This document shows positions 1 through 7,510 of a stretch of 64,000 nucleotides of DNA, one piece after another. A model generated the notes under the pieces. That model saw only the letters and a list, made by a program, of their open reading frames with translations. It was not told the origin of the DNA and searched no databases. A program made the translations under genes and the position numbers. Every line of letters starts with the position of its first letter. Within the stretch, counting starts at the first letter, position 1. Source of the DNA: Bacillota bacterium (GTDB lineage: Bacteria; Bacillota; Clostridia; Christensenellales; Aristaeellaceae); assembly GCA_023416585.1 (NCBI GenBank), contig JAEZHM010000117.1, positions 9,957 through 73,956 of the forward strand, written 5' to 3'.

Positions 1-1
1 C

Positions 2-772
2 GCTTACACCGTGACCACTTCTTTCCAGGTGCCGGAAGATTCCGTGGTGACCGGCGATAAGCAGGCCTACTGGGCAGTTGACTATTGGGCGCCGGAGAGC
101 ATGCCGGAAAAGGAACGGCTGTTCTATAACTTCTGGGTGTTTATTCACCCGAAGACGGGAGAGCTTAGGGAATCGGTGGAAAGCAAGATGGAGAGCATGC
201 ACGCCTATGAGGCGCAGGCAAATAAGAGGCGAAACGATCCGCTCATGATTGAGCTGCGGTCATTCAGCGAAACCTACGGGGCGTATCTGCAGGGCATCAG
301 CCTGGAAGCGAAGGAACTTTTCAGCCGGACGCTCTCTGCCAGGGTTCTTGAAAAGTGTGCCAAAGAGCCCGATTTCTTAAGCCCCAGTGATATTGCCTTT
401 TCCTCCTTCACCTATGGCCTGCCGGATGAAAAATCGCTAACGCAAGATAATGCGCTGGAGCTGGCCAAGAAAGCCCTCATCGACACGCTGGGCCGCAAGG
501 AAGAGGAATTGCTCTATTTCCTTCATAAACCTGACGTGTTCTATGACATCACAAACGCGGAGAAGCCGCTTTGGAAGTTCCTCTTCCACATGCCCAGCCA
601 GTATAACAGCGACGAGGCTTTCGGCGCGGAAGTGCTTGCCTACCATGGCGAAAATGTCCGTTTGCCCAACTATAAGGTGGATCTGGATGCCCGTACGGGG
701 GAAATCACCGCTGCGTATGCGGTGGATTTTAAGGATGTGGATACCCTGGAAGACTGGATGCGCACGATGTAA
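2..772 (+). CDS. hypothetical protein, 5' truncated by window edge
   Basis: The frame is open from the first bases of the window. A GTG at 11 could act as a start, but there is no ribosome site in view and the reading frame continues upstream, so I treat this as the C-terminal part of a longer protein. I do not recognise the family. Two segments have the form tyrosine/lysine-rich strand followed by a D-x-x-TGE turn (HPKTGEL near residue 54, DARTGEI near residue 235), which resembles PepSY-type repeats that often end secreted Firmicute proteins. The middle is helical and charged. A strong hairpin terminator follows 25 bp after the stop, so this is the last gene of its transcript. Family assignment is weak; the coding call is firm because of length and the terminator. 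Confidence 0.6.
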   Translation, partial: AYTVTTSFQVPEDSVVTGDKQAYWAVDYWAPESMPEKERLFYNFWVFIHPKTGELRESVESKMESMHAYEAQANKRRNDPLMIELRSFSETYGAYLQGISLEAKELFSRTLSARVLEKCAKEPDFLSPSDIAFSSFTYGLPDEKSLTQDNALELAKKALIDTLGRKEEELLYFLHKPDVFYDITNAEKPLWKFLFHMPSQYNSDEAFGAEVLAYHGENVRLPNYKVDLDARTGEITAAYAVDFKDVDTLEDWMRTM

Positions 773-797
773 GCTTTCATCCCATGGACCTATACAT

Positions 798-826
798 AAG
801 GAGCCGCCGGATTCCGGCGGCTCCTT
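798..826 (+). terminator. intrinsic terminator
   Basis: A perfect 13-bp GC-rich stem (798-810 pairs with 814-826) with a 3-nt loop starts 25 bp after the stop of the preceding gene. The right arm ends in CTCCTT and no long T run follows. It sits between convergent genes and can serve both. Confidence 0.7.
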
Positions 827-903
827 GCACATTCCTTTCTCCCCTATTCGATGCTTAATTCCCCGGCAGCAATTTCACCCTGGCGCATTGCCTGCCCGGC
901 GAT

Positions 904-1947
904 TCAGCCTATTAACTCATTCATCCCATGCACGGTTTTCAGCATGGTTTCAATATTTTCTAAAGGCGAATCAGGCATGATGCCGTTGCCTGCGGCAAAA
1001 AGCAGGCCTCCGTGCGGTTTGTACAATATTTTCGCTGCATCCGCGATCCCGTCTTGAACTTCCTTTTGCGTCCCTTCAGGCAGCAGATGCTGAACGTCGA
1101 TGCCGTACAGGAAAGACAGCCGGTCACCAAATTGTTCAGCCGTCTTTTTACAGTCCATACAGCCCGCCTGAACCGGATGGAACACATCCAGCCCCGCCTG
1201 AATCAAATCCTCCATTAAAAGCGTATTGTCGCCGCAGGAATGCAGAAAAAAATGCATGCCCTTTGCGTGGGTATAAGCAATGATCTCCCTATACAGCGGG
1301 AAGTACAACTCGTGAAAGACCGCGGGTGACATCATGGGCCCCCTTTGGTGCCCCAGATCGTCGCTGGTGAAAATGCCGTCCACGCCGCAGTCTGCAAAGC
1401 GGTCGATAATGCGCTTGTGGTAAGCAAGCAATATCTGCCCCAGGCGCTTCAGTTCATCCATAGCGTCGTAATAGTCATACATCAGGTTTTCCATGCCGCG
1501 TATCGACCAGAACCTCTCGTGGAACAGCCGCCAGAAGCAGCCGAGCACATAGCGGCCCCCGGCGTTTTTGACCGCTTGCGAAACACCGTCGAAAGTGCCC
1601 GGCTCCATGGGATCGGGCATATGCTTTTCAAATTCGTCAAGCTCCGCCCAATCCTCCAGAAGCACGCACGCCTTGCCGATGGAGTGTGTCGCTTTGCCGG
1701 TATAATCCTTAAAGCCCCAGCGGTATTCGGGATTAAACGTATTCGAAACCGTTTCTTCCGGCGCGTTGTAAAATACCCCGATGATATCATCGGGGTACTT
1801 AAGCTCAAGACGCTTCAAGGCGTCCTCTCCATATTTTTCTGCAAGGCCGTTTCCCCACCACAGGCACATAAAGGTTGGGATCACCCCATCCTTAGCCCTG
1901 CGCTCCACCGCCTCAATCACCTGCTGTTTGGTATAGGGAGCCCGCAT
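904..1947 (-). CDS. uroporphyrinogen decarboxylase (URO-D) family protein
   Basis: A 347-residue URO-D-fold protein. The C-terminal half carries the barrel signatures of the MtaA/CmuA-like branch: a DGIFTSDDLG segment near residue 190, an H-x-C metal-site motif in LHSCGD (His236, Cys238), and HPVQAGCMD near 257. In this branch His and Cys bind zinc and activate a thiol for methyl transfer to or from a corrinoid; true haem-pathway HemE lacks this motif. No corrinoid protein is encoded nearby. The start at 1947 follows AAAGGAG by 8 nt. It is the last gene after an LplABC-type importer (91 bp gap after the permease ending at 2038), so it is probably co-transcribed with sugar uptake genes. URO-D-like proteins recur in such loci, but their substrate is unknown to me. 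Confidence 0.8.
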   Translation of the reverse strand: MRAPYTKQQVIEAVERRAKDGVIPTFMCLWWGNGLAEKYGEDALKRLELKYPDDIIGVFYNAPEETVSNTFNPEYRWGFKDYTGKATHSIGKACVLLEDWAELDEFEKHMPDPMEPGTFDGVSQAVKNAGGRYVLGCFWRLFHERFWSIRGMENLMYDYYDAMDELKRLGQILLAYHKRIIDRFADCGVDGIFTSDDLGHQRGPMMSPAVFHELYFPLYREIIAYTHAKGMHFFLHSCGDNTLLMEDLIQAGLDVFHPVQAGCMDCKKTAEQFGDRLSFLYGIDVQHLLPEGTQKEVQDGIADAAKILYKPHGGLLFAAGNGIMPDSPLENIETMLKTVHGMNELIG

Positions 1948-2037
1948 AGGAAGGTCTCCTTTCAGTAAATTGTGAAAAGAGCAAATCTAACTGACTCCAT
2001 TTTAAATCAACAGCAGGCACAAAGCAATGGTTCATTC

Positions 2038-2955
2038 CTATTCTTTGATAGACCCAATCATGATCCCGTGCACAAAGTACTTTTGCAAGAAAGGATACAC
2101 GCACAGGATAGGCACCGTGGCCACCATGACTGCCGCCATTTTCAGGCTTTCAGAAGGGATGGCCTGCTTGGCCGCTGCCCGAAGATCAATGGCCCCGCGG
2201 CTGTTCATGGCGGCGCTGGAATTTAATATTTCCCGCAAAAGGTACTGCAGTGTGAACAGCTTTTCGTTGCGTGTGATAAACAGCATGCAGGCGTACCATT
2301 CGTTCCAGTAGCCCACGGCAAGATATACGATCATCGTGGCGATTATGGGCATGGACATGGGCAGGATGATGCGGAAGAATACCGTAAAGTCATTCGCACC
2401 GTCAATCTTGGCCGACTCCTCCAGCGATTCCGGGATGGACATGAAGGAATTTCGCATGATGATCAGGTTCCATGTGGCAATGGTGCCGGGAATGAATAAG
2501 GCAAAGAAGGTGTCGGTGAGCTTAAGGTTTTTGACCACCATGTACCAGGGGATCAGGCCGCCGTTCACCAGCATGGTAAAGAACACAAAGAACATCAGGA
2601 ACTTGCGGTAGGGCAGGTACTTTCTGGACAAAGCGTACGCGCCAAGGGACGTGAAAAACAGCGTATTAAGGGTGCCAACCACCGTCAAAAGCGTAGTAGA
2701 CTTCAGCGAGGTGGTAAACTTTTCACTGGAACCGAACAGGTACTGGTAGTTGTATGCCGTAAGCTGCGAAGGAAAGAATTGAAACCCCTTGGCGGCGATC
2801 TCCACCTCCGGAGTAAAGGAAGCGATGGCGATCAAAAGAAACGGCGCGATAAACAGCGCGGACAATGCAAGCATCAGCACGGTATTGAAGATGCGGAAGG
2901 GCAGAGGCGATGCCGTAGGCTCCACCCATCTCCTTTTTATCAACCGGGTCACCAT
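2038..2955 (-). CDS. carbohydrate ABC transporter permease (LplC/YtcP type)
   Basis: A 305-residue inner-membrane permease with six predicted hydrophobic segments. The binding-protein-dependent transport EAA loop is visible as ESLEESAKIDGAND around residue 190, the site that contacts the ATPase. The C-terminus (HGIMIGSIKE) is typical of the LplC branch, whose members form heterodimers with LplB. Its start overlaps the end of the upstream permease by 7 bp, so translation is coupled. With the upstream permease (2949) and binding protein (4392) it makes importer 1. No ATPase gene is present here; such CUT1 systems commonly share an MsiK/MsmX-type ATPase encoded elsewhere. The transported sugar cannot be read from sequence. 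Confidence 0.9.
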   Translation of the reverse strand: MVTRLIKRRWVEPTASPLPFRIFNTVLMLALSALFIAPFLLIAIASFTPEVEIAAKGFQFFPSQLTAYNYQYLFGSSEKFTTSLKSTTLLTVVGTLNTLFFTSLGAYALSRKYLPYRKFLMFFVFFTMLVNGGLIPWYMVVKNLKLTDTFFALFIPGTIATWNLIIMRNSFMSIPESLEESAKIDGANDFTVFFRIILPMSMPIIATMIVYLAVGYWNEWYACMLFITRNEKLFTLQYLLREILNSSAAMNSRGAIDLRAAAKQAIPSESLKMAAVMVATVPILCVYPFLQKYFVHGIMIGSIKE

Positions 2956-3866
2956 ACGCCATACTCACCCGCCTTGTTCGCAATCTTGTTGGTGATGACC
3001 ACCAGCAGAAAACTGATGCCGGATTGGAAGATGCCCATGGCCGTGGCCAGCGAAAACTCGCTGCGCTGCATGCCCCTGCGGTATATGGCAAAGTCCAGAA
3101 CGTCCACCGTCTTGTAAAGGGGCGTATTGCTGCCCACCAGGGAATAGATCTGCTGGAAGTTGCCGTTCATCATGCCGCCCATGCTCAAAATAAACATAAC
3201 GATAATGGTGGGCAGTATGCTTGGCAGCGTGATATACAATATCTGTTTCAGGCGGCCGGCGCCATCGATGACGGCAGCCTCGTACATTTCTGTGTTGATG
3301 TTGGCGATTGCGGCCAGGTACAAAATCGAACTGAAGCCCACCGATTTCCAGATGTCGGTCAGCACCAGCAGGCCCCGCCACAGATCGGGCCGGATGTACC
3401 ACTTGGGCGGTGCGATGCCCAGGTTTATTAAGAACGTGTTCAGCAGGCCGTAATTGCCATTGATCAAGGAATACAATATAGCACTGATAATCACCCAGGA
3501 TACAAAGTGCGGCAGGTAGGATATGGTTTGCACCGTGCGCTTGAACTTTTTGCTCCTGATCTCATTTAAGAGCAGCGCAAAAAGGATGGGCATGGGAAAG
3601 CCGATCAGTATCTTATAAATGTTGATGACAACCGTATTGGTTACCAGCCTTGAAAAATCGGGCAGGGAAAAAAGCGTTTTAAAATTCTGCCAGCCTACAA
3701 AAGCGCTGCCCTCAAAGCCTTTCCAAGGGATGTAATTAAAAAAGGCCATCCGAAGGCCCCACAGCGGCGCATAGTTGAAGACCAGTAAAAAGGCTGCCGT
3801 CGGCAGGAACATCAGGTACAGCAGCTTGTACTTTTTCATGTTGTAAAGAAAGCCGTGCTTTAACAT
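2949..3866 (-). CDS. sugar ABC transporter permease (LplB type)
   Basis: A 305-residue permease. The frame is open up to 4229, but I place the start at 3866 (MLKHGFLYNMKKYK), where AAAGGGG lies 6 nt upstream; the extra N-terminal stretch would be translated repeat DNA. The first membrane segment follows at once (LLYLMFLPTAAFLLVF), and the EAA-loop equivalent is EMYEAAVIDGAGRLK. The length matches the LplB family. It partners the permease at 2038, whose start it overlaps. Between it and the binding protein gene (4392) lies about 525 bp of repeats, an unusually long gap inside an otherwise compact operon. Confidence 0.9.
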   Translation of the reverse strand: MLKHGFLYNMKKYKLLYLMFLPTAAFLLVFNYAPLWGLRMAFFNYIPWKGFEGSAFVGWQNFKTLFSLPDFSRLVTNTVVINIYKILIGFPMPILFALLLNEIRSKKFKRTVQTISYLPHFVSWVIISAILYSLINGNYGLLNTFLINLGIAPPKWYIRPDLWRGLLVLTDIWKSVGFSSILYLAAIANINTEMYEAAVIDGAGRLKQILYITLPSILPTIIVMFILSMGGMMNGNFQQIYSLVGSNTPLYKTVDVLDFAIYRRGMQRSEFSLATAMGIFQSGISFLLVVITNKIANKAGEYGVW

Positions 3867-3956
3867 GGGTGACCCCTTTCTTTGCCGGCGCGGAGGAATG
3901 CAAGAGAAGAAAACACCTTCTACCACCCAAACTGTCTTAGCGTAGAACATACGAAG

Positions 3957-4298
3957 GCTTCCCCTTAGGGGCTCCGTAACCCCAATCCCGCCAGTGGTGG
4001 GAATGGGAGGGGTAGAGGAGGCTGGCGAAACGGGTTCCAAAGCCCGGCTGCCCCCAGTGGGGGTAATAAGCCGGGCGGAGGAAGCGAGCGAAACGAGCAG
4101 TGCAAGCGGCAGCGAAGCAATGCGACGATTGAGCCGCCGGGGTTGCGAACGCGGGGAGCAATGCGGCGAATGAGCTATATGGTATAGCTGTCGGCGAAGG
4201 ATACCGATGAGGCTGTAATATTGGATCAATATATGCAGCCAAACACCTCATCCGGCGCTGCGCGCCACCTTCCCCTCAAGGGGAAGGCTCATACTGGG
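3957..4298. repeat. cluster of intergenic palindromic repeats
   Basis: Non-coding GC-rich repeats fill most of the 525 bp between binding-protein and permease genes. The right end (about 4248-4295, CACCTCATCCGGCGCTG then CCTTCCCCTCAAGGGGAAGG) belongs to family A, also at 16842, 37890 and 43228. The part around 4010-4135 (GAGGAGGCTGGCGAAACG and GCGACGATTGAGCC) recurs at 43430-43495. Long open frames here are repeat sequence, not genes. Confidence 0.75.
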
Positions 4299-4391
4299 TC
4301 CAACCATTGCTATCAAAATGCGTGCCATGCATATATGTGACATCAGCGGGAGAGAAAGGAAGAAGGCTTCCTTCCCCTCCCAATGGGCAAC

Positions 4392-5873
4392 TTACTTCTG
4401 CGCTGCCACCCATTCATTGTACTGGCGGGTATATTCCTCGACCAGCTGTGTACCGCCGGTAGCATACCAGTTTTCCACGATGCTGTCAAAGTCGTCCAGG
4501 CTGTTCACGCCCACGACGATGTTGAACATGTTCTCAAACAGATCGATGGGGGTATACATGCCGGTATTGGTGGTATCCACAGTAAAGCCTTCCAGGCCGG
4601 TCTTGATCAGTTCCGCCGTAGCATACTCTTCATTCAGGGCGTTGTGGATGTTTTCCGTGGCGGGATCGGTGTTCTCCATGGGCTTCAGGATGTCCAGGAA
4701 CTCCCAGGAGAGGGGGCGGTAGATGTCATTGTAGGGAGCGTTTTCCGAGGTGATGTTTTCGGGATAGCCCCATTTATCGCCTTTGTCGATCCAATGCTTG
4801 CCTTCGATGCCCATGTCGCACAGACGGTAGAAGTCCGGCTCGGCGATCATCTTATTGAAGAACTGCACGATTTCCTTGGCGATCTTGGTGTCCTGGCGGA
4901 TCCACAGCACGCGGCCCACGCCGTAGGATACGGGGAAGGATTTCACACCCTGGTCGTTCTTGGGAACAGGCATGAAGTCGGCCGTGGCATTGGGGAAGTT
5001 GTTAAGCAGCGCATCCCTGGACCAGATCAAGGACCGGTGGGGATCGCAGAACCAGATGCCTACGCGGCCGGAGGTCCACAAAAGCGTCTGGCTGTCATCG
5101 TTGCCGGACAGGAACTCCGGATCAAACCAGCCGTTGTCCACCCACTTTTTGTATAGGGTGATCATGTTCTTGTATTCGGGAAGAGTCATGGAGGGAACGA
5201 CCTTGCCATCGGGGCTCAATACCCATTCGGTCATCTGGGAGGCCTGACCGCTGACGGCGCCCTGCAGGAAGGGATCGGAGAACCAGGGCAGGCCTGTGGC
5301 GGGCATCATGTCCGGATAAGCCTTTTTGAACACTTCCATCACGTTTTCCAGTTCCGCAACGGTGGTGGGCATAGAAAGGCCCTGTTCCTTCAAAAGGTCG
5401 GTGCGGATGACGCAGCCCTGCCAGCGCCACTGGTAGTAGTCGGGGATGAATACGATCTCACCCTTGGTGTTTGTGCAGGGGATCCAGGCTTCCGCGGGGA
5501 TCTTTGCAAGAAGGTCCTTGCCGTACTCGTTCAAAAGGTCGTTCAGCGGCATGACCAGGTCGCTGCTGGTGGCATACTTCATAGCGTCGCCAATGTTCAT
5601 GGTAGCGGCATCCAATTGGTCACCGCTGGCCAGCAGCACATTCAGCTTTTCCAGGGAGCCGTCAGTGGGTACAACGATCCAGTCCAGGTTCAGGTCGACG
5701 GAGCCGGCGATTTCCTTCTCGATGGCCTGGCGGACTTCCTTCAGGTCTTCCTCTGTGGAAGTGTTGGACCAGGGGGTGAACAGCACAAAGGGCTGCGCCG
5801 CCAGGGCAGAAACTGGCAGCAGGCTCATGAACAAGCAGGCAGCAAGAACGATGGTAAGCAATTTCTTCATCAT
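4392..5873 (-). CDS. extracellular solute-binding protein (LplA/YtcQ type)
   Basis: A 493-residue secreted binding protein that captures a carbohydrate for importer 1. The N-terminus has a signal peptide (MMKKLLTIVLAAC... ending ALAAQ). A Cys at residue 13-14 lies inside the hydrophobic core, so an AxA cleavage is more likely than a lipoprotein, although that is not certain. The rest has the family-1 binding-protein layout, with the C-terminal helix WYATGGTQLVEEYTRQYNEWVAA typical of the LplA branch. It is the first gene after a promoter (-10 at 6061-6066, -35 at 6084-6089) and a perfect 20-bp LacI-type operator (5983-6002), so its expression is probably induced by a glycan signal. Permeases and the URO-D gene follow downstream. 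Confidence 0.9.
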   Translation of the reverse strand: MMKKLLTIVLAACLFMSLLPVSALAAQPFVLFTPWSNTSTEEDLKEVRQAIEKEIAGSVDLNLDWIVVPTDGSLEKLNVLLASGDQLDAATMNIGDAMKYATSSDLVMPLNDLLNEYGKDLLAKIPAEAWIPCTNTKGEIVFIPDYYQWRWQGCVIRTDLLKEQGLSMPTTVAELENVMEVFKKAYPDMMPATGLPWFSDPFLQGAVSGQASQMTEWVLSPDGKVVPSMTLPEYKNMITLYKKWVDNGWFDPEFLSGNDDSQTLLWTSGRVGIWFCDPHRSLIWSRDALLNNFPNATADFMPVPKNDQGVKSFPVSYGVGRVLWIRQDTKIAKEIVQFFNKMIAEPDFYRLCDMGIEGKHWIDKGDKWGYPENITSENAPYNDIYRPLSWEFLDILKPMENTDPATENIHNALNEEYATAELIKTGLEGFTVDTTNTGMYTPIDLFENMFNIVVGVNSLDDFDSIVENWYATGGTQLVEEYTRQYNEWVAAQK

Positions 5874-5982
5874 GGTACCTTCCTCCTATTATTTAGCTAC
5901 TCATCCTTTTGGTTGACCGCTGAGCAGTTACCTTCTTCCCCCCCTTTTTTCCTGCTTTGCGGCGGCAAATCTGCTATTCTAA

Positions 5983-6002
5983 AAGGATAAACGTTTATCC
6001 TT
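5983..6002. promoter_or_regulatory. LacI-family operator, perfect palindrome
   Basis: AAGGATAAACGTTTATCCTT is a perfect 20-bp palindrome with the central CG of LacI/GalR operators. It lies about 110 bp upstream of the binding-protein start, in the transcribed leader downstream of the predicted promoter. It is the best of six copies in the window and defines the consensus. The LacI regulator at 13095 is the likely ligand (inference from proximity and distribution). Confidence 0.85.
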
Positions 6003-6060
6003 CCAGTACAAACAAACGCGGCTCTCCCACAAACAAGCCGTCCACGCTTTCTCTGCTCCA

Positions 6061-6089
6061 ATTATACTCCATTCCTTACATGAACACAA
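6061..6089 (-). promoter_or_regulatory. sigma-A promoter for importer 1
   Basis: On the minus strand a TATAAT -10 (plus 6061-6066) and a TTGTGT -35 (plus 6084-6089) are separated by 17 bp. The perfect operator at 5983-6002 lies about 50 bp downstream of the expected start, where a bound repressor would block elongation. Confidence 0.6.
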
Positions 6090-6197
6090 GTAGAAATCAT
6101 CAAAAACACGTATTCAGAATTTACATTATTCCTCCATCCTGTTAAAAAAGCAGGAATCTCGTGCTGCAATTTCAAAAGAAAGCAAGAAAACCGCTTT

Positions 6198-6217
6198 ATA
6201 GGTAAACGTTTATTCTT
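6198..6217. promoter_or_regulatory. LacI-family operator, second copy
   Basis: Matches the palindromic consensus at 16 of 20 positions with an intact TAAACGTTTAT core. It lies about 110 bp upstream of the importer-1 -35 box and 215 bp from the operator at 5983, a spacing that could allow looping between the two sites. It is also just downstream of the amidohydrolase stop (6287). Confidence 0.65.
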
Positions 6218-6286
6218 TGACGAATTCAGAGTGTCTTCCATTGTCTGCATAATAGCACTGCTTCTTCCTTATTCCGGTACACTTTT

Positions 6287-7333
6287 CTAGAATGGGATCA
6301 GCGCGTTAAGCCTTTCCGTTGTTTCCAGAAGCAGCGGCCTTTGGGCAGGGGAAATGTTTTCTTCATGATATTGTATAAGATTCTTTACCCCCTCCCATGA
6401 AATCGGCTTTGGCGATTCCCCATACATCCGTTCCGTGTTTTCCGCAAAAATTTTATCAAGCACCGGCTGGGGTAAATTCAGCCCCCGGCCCTGAATATCC
6501 CATACCTTTACAGGTCCCGGCTGGGTGACGGTGCATTCGATCAGCCCCACCAGCGTTTCATCAAGGCCGCTTAAAAAATCCTCTTCATTATCGGTAATGT
6601 CAGTGCCAAAGAGGATGCGGTCCTGGTACGCTATAAAAAACTCCCGCCACTTATCCGGTTCGCGAAGGAAATGGCCGTACATTTCCGTACCAGGCGTTAA
6701 GTCAAAGCGCAGACCGGGATACGTATCCATCATGTGCCGGGCATGACCCATATCATCCGCCGTAAAGTAAAAGTGGGCAAGGCATACCTGCAATCGGGGA
6801 TGCCTTGAAAGCACCCGTTCCGTCTGCGCATACAACTCTTCCAGTGCAGGAAAAGAGGGATCCGTATACAGCCAGCCATTTTCTACGGCAAAGGAGGGGG
6901 CCAGCTTCTCATCCCAGAAGGAGGCGGGGTCACCCACGTGCCATAGGATGGGGATTTGCTCCTCCTCCAGCAGCGAAAAAACCGGCTCCAGCTCTTCACT
7001 GTCCATTTGGACCATCAGATCGCGGGCAAGGCCAGGCTTGCTTTCAATGAATTTGATCCCGTCAAAGCCGGCTTCCATGAGGGTGCGCACATGATGAACA
7101 TGCCTGTCCCCGCTGCGCTTATCGGGCCCGTACGTAAGCCCGCCGAAAGCGTATACGGTTTTCGGGTGAAGGGCTTTGGCCAAAAGAACCTGCAGGTTGT
7201 TCAGCTCCCCGGCAAAGCAGGGGCAGCCAAGCACGGCATACTTTTCAAAGCCAAAATGGTCCGCAATGACCTTCAGCTTTTCCGGTGCGCCGGATAAGGT
7301 GTGCATATGGCAGTCGATGATCTTCCGCTGCAT
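6287..7333 (-). CDS. amidohydrolase family protein (TIM-barrel, ACMSD-like)
   Basis: A 348-residue cytoplasmic TIM-barrel hydrolase of the amidohydrolase_2 type. The N-terminal metal motif is DCHMH (His9, His11); later metal-ligand candidates are the His in LWHVGD (near 153) and CLAHF (near 195) and the Asp in FGTDITD (near 250). Members of this group act as decarboxylases, lactonases or hydrolases, and substrate cannot be inferred from sequence. The start at 7333 follows GGGGAGG by 6 nt. It lies 177 bp after the GH13-like gene on the same strand with a hairpin in the gap and is probably reached by read-through from the operator-controlled promoter at 9648-9676. A role in processing an acid or lactone from the same glycan is possible but only inferred. 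Confidence 0.8.
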   Translation of the reverse strand: MQRKIIDCHMHTLSGAPEKLKVIADHFGFEKYAVLGCPCFAGELNNLQVLLAKALHPKTVYAFGGLTYGPDKRSGDRHVHHVRTLMEAGFDGIKFIESKPGLARDLMVQMDSEELEPVFSLLEEEQIPILWHVGDPASFWDEKLAPSFAVENGWLYTDPSFPALEELYAQTERVLSRHPRLQVCLAHFYFTADDMGHARHMMDTYPGLRFDLTPGTEMYGHFLREPDKWREFFIAYQDRILFGTDITDNEEDFLSGLDETLVGLIECTVTQPGPVKVWDIQGRGLNLPQPVLDKIFAENTERMYGESPKPISWEGVKNLIQYHEENISPAQRPLLLETTERLNALIPF

Positions 7334-7445
7334 GGATGGCCTCCCCGATGTTTAAAACATTTTTATTGCTTTCAAACGTGAATGCGTCTTAGAACATGAA
7401 CTTTGAAAGTGAGTCCAACACCGCACACTGTCATCCCTCACTGCG

Positions 7446-7486
7446 TGAAGGATCTTGGTCTATCGCGTTACGCCAAGATCCTTCGT
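7446..7486. repeat. palindromic stem-loop between genes
   Basis: The arms GAAGGATCTTGG (7447-7458) and CCAAGATCCTTC (7473-7484) pair perfectly around a 14-nt loop, with related flanks. It resembles the AAGATTCTTCG palindromes at 15259 and 16955. It may attenuate transcription between the GH13-like and amidohydrolase genes; there is no T run, so I do not call it a terminator. Confidence 0.55.
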
Positions 7487-7510
7487 CACACGTTATGCTT
7501 TGGGGCAGTA

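Noticed and set aside
2949..4229. Long N-terminal extension of the LplB-type permease
   Set aside because: The extra residues translate intergenic repeats; ATG 3866 has a good ribosome site and the normal family start.
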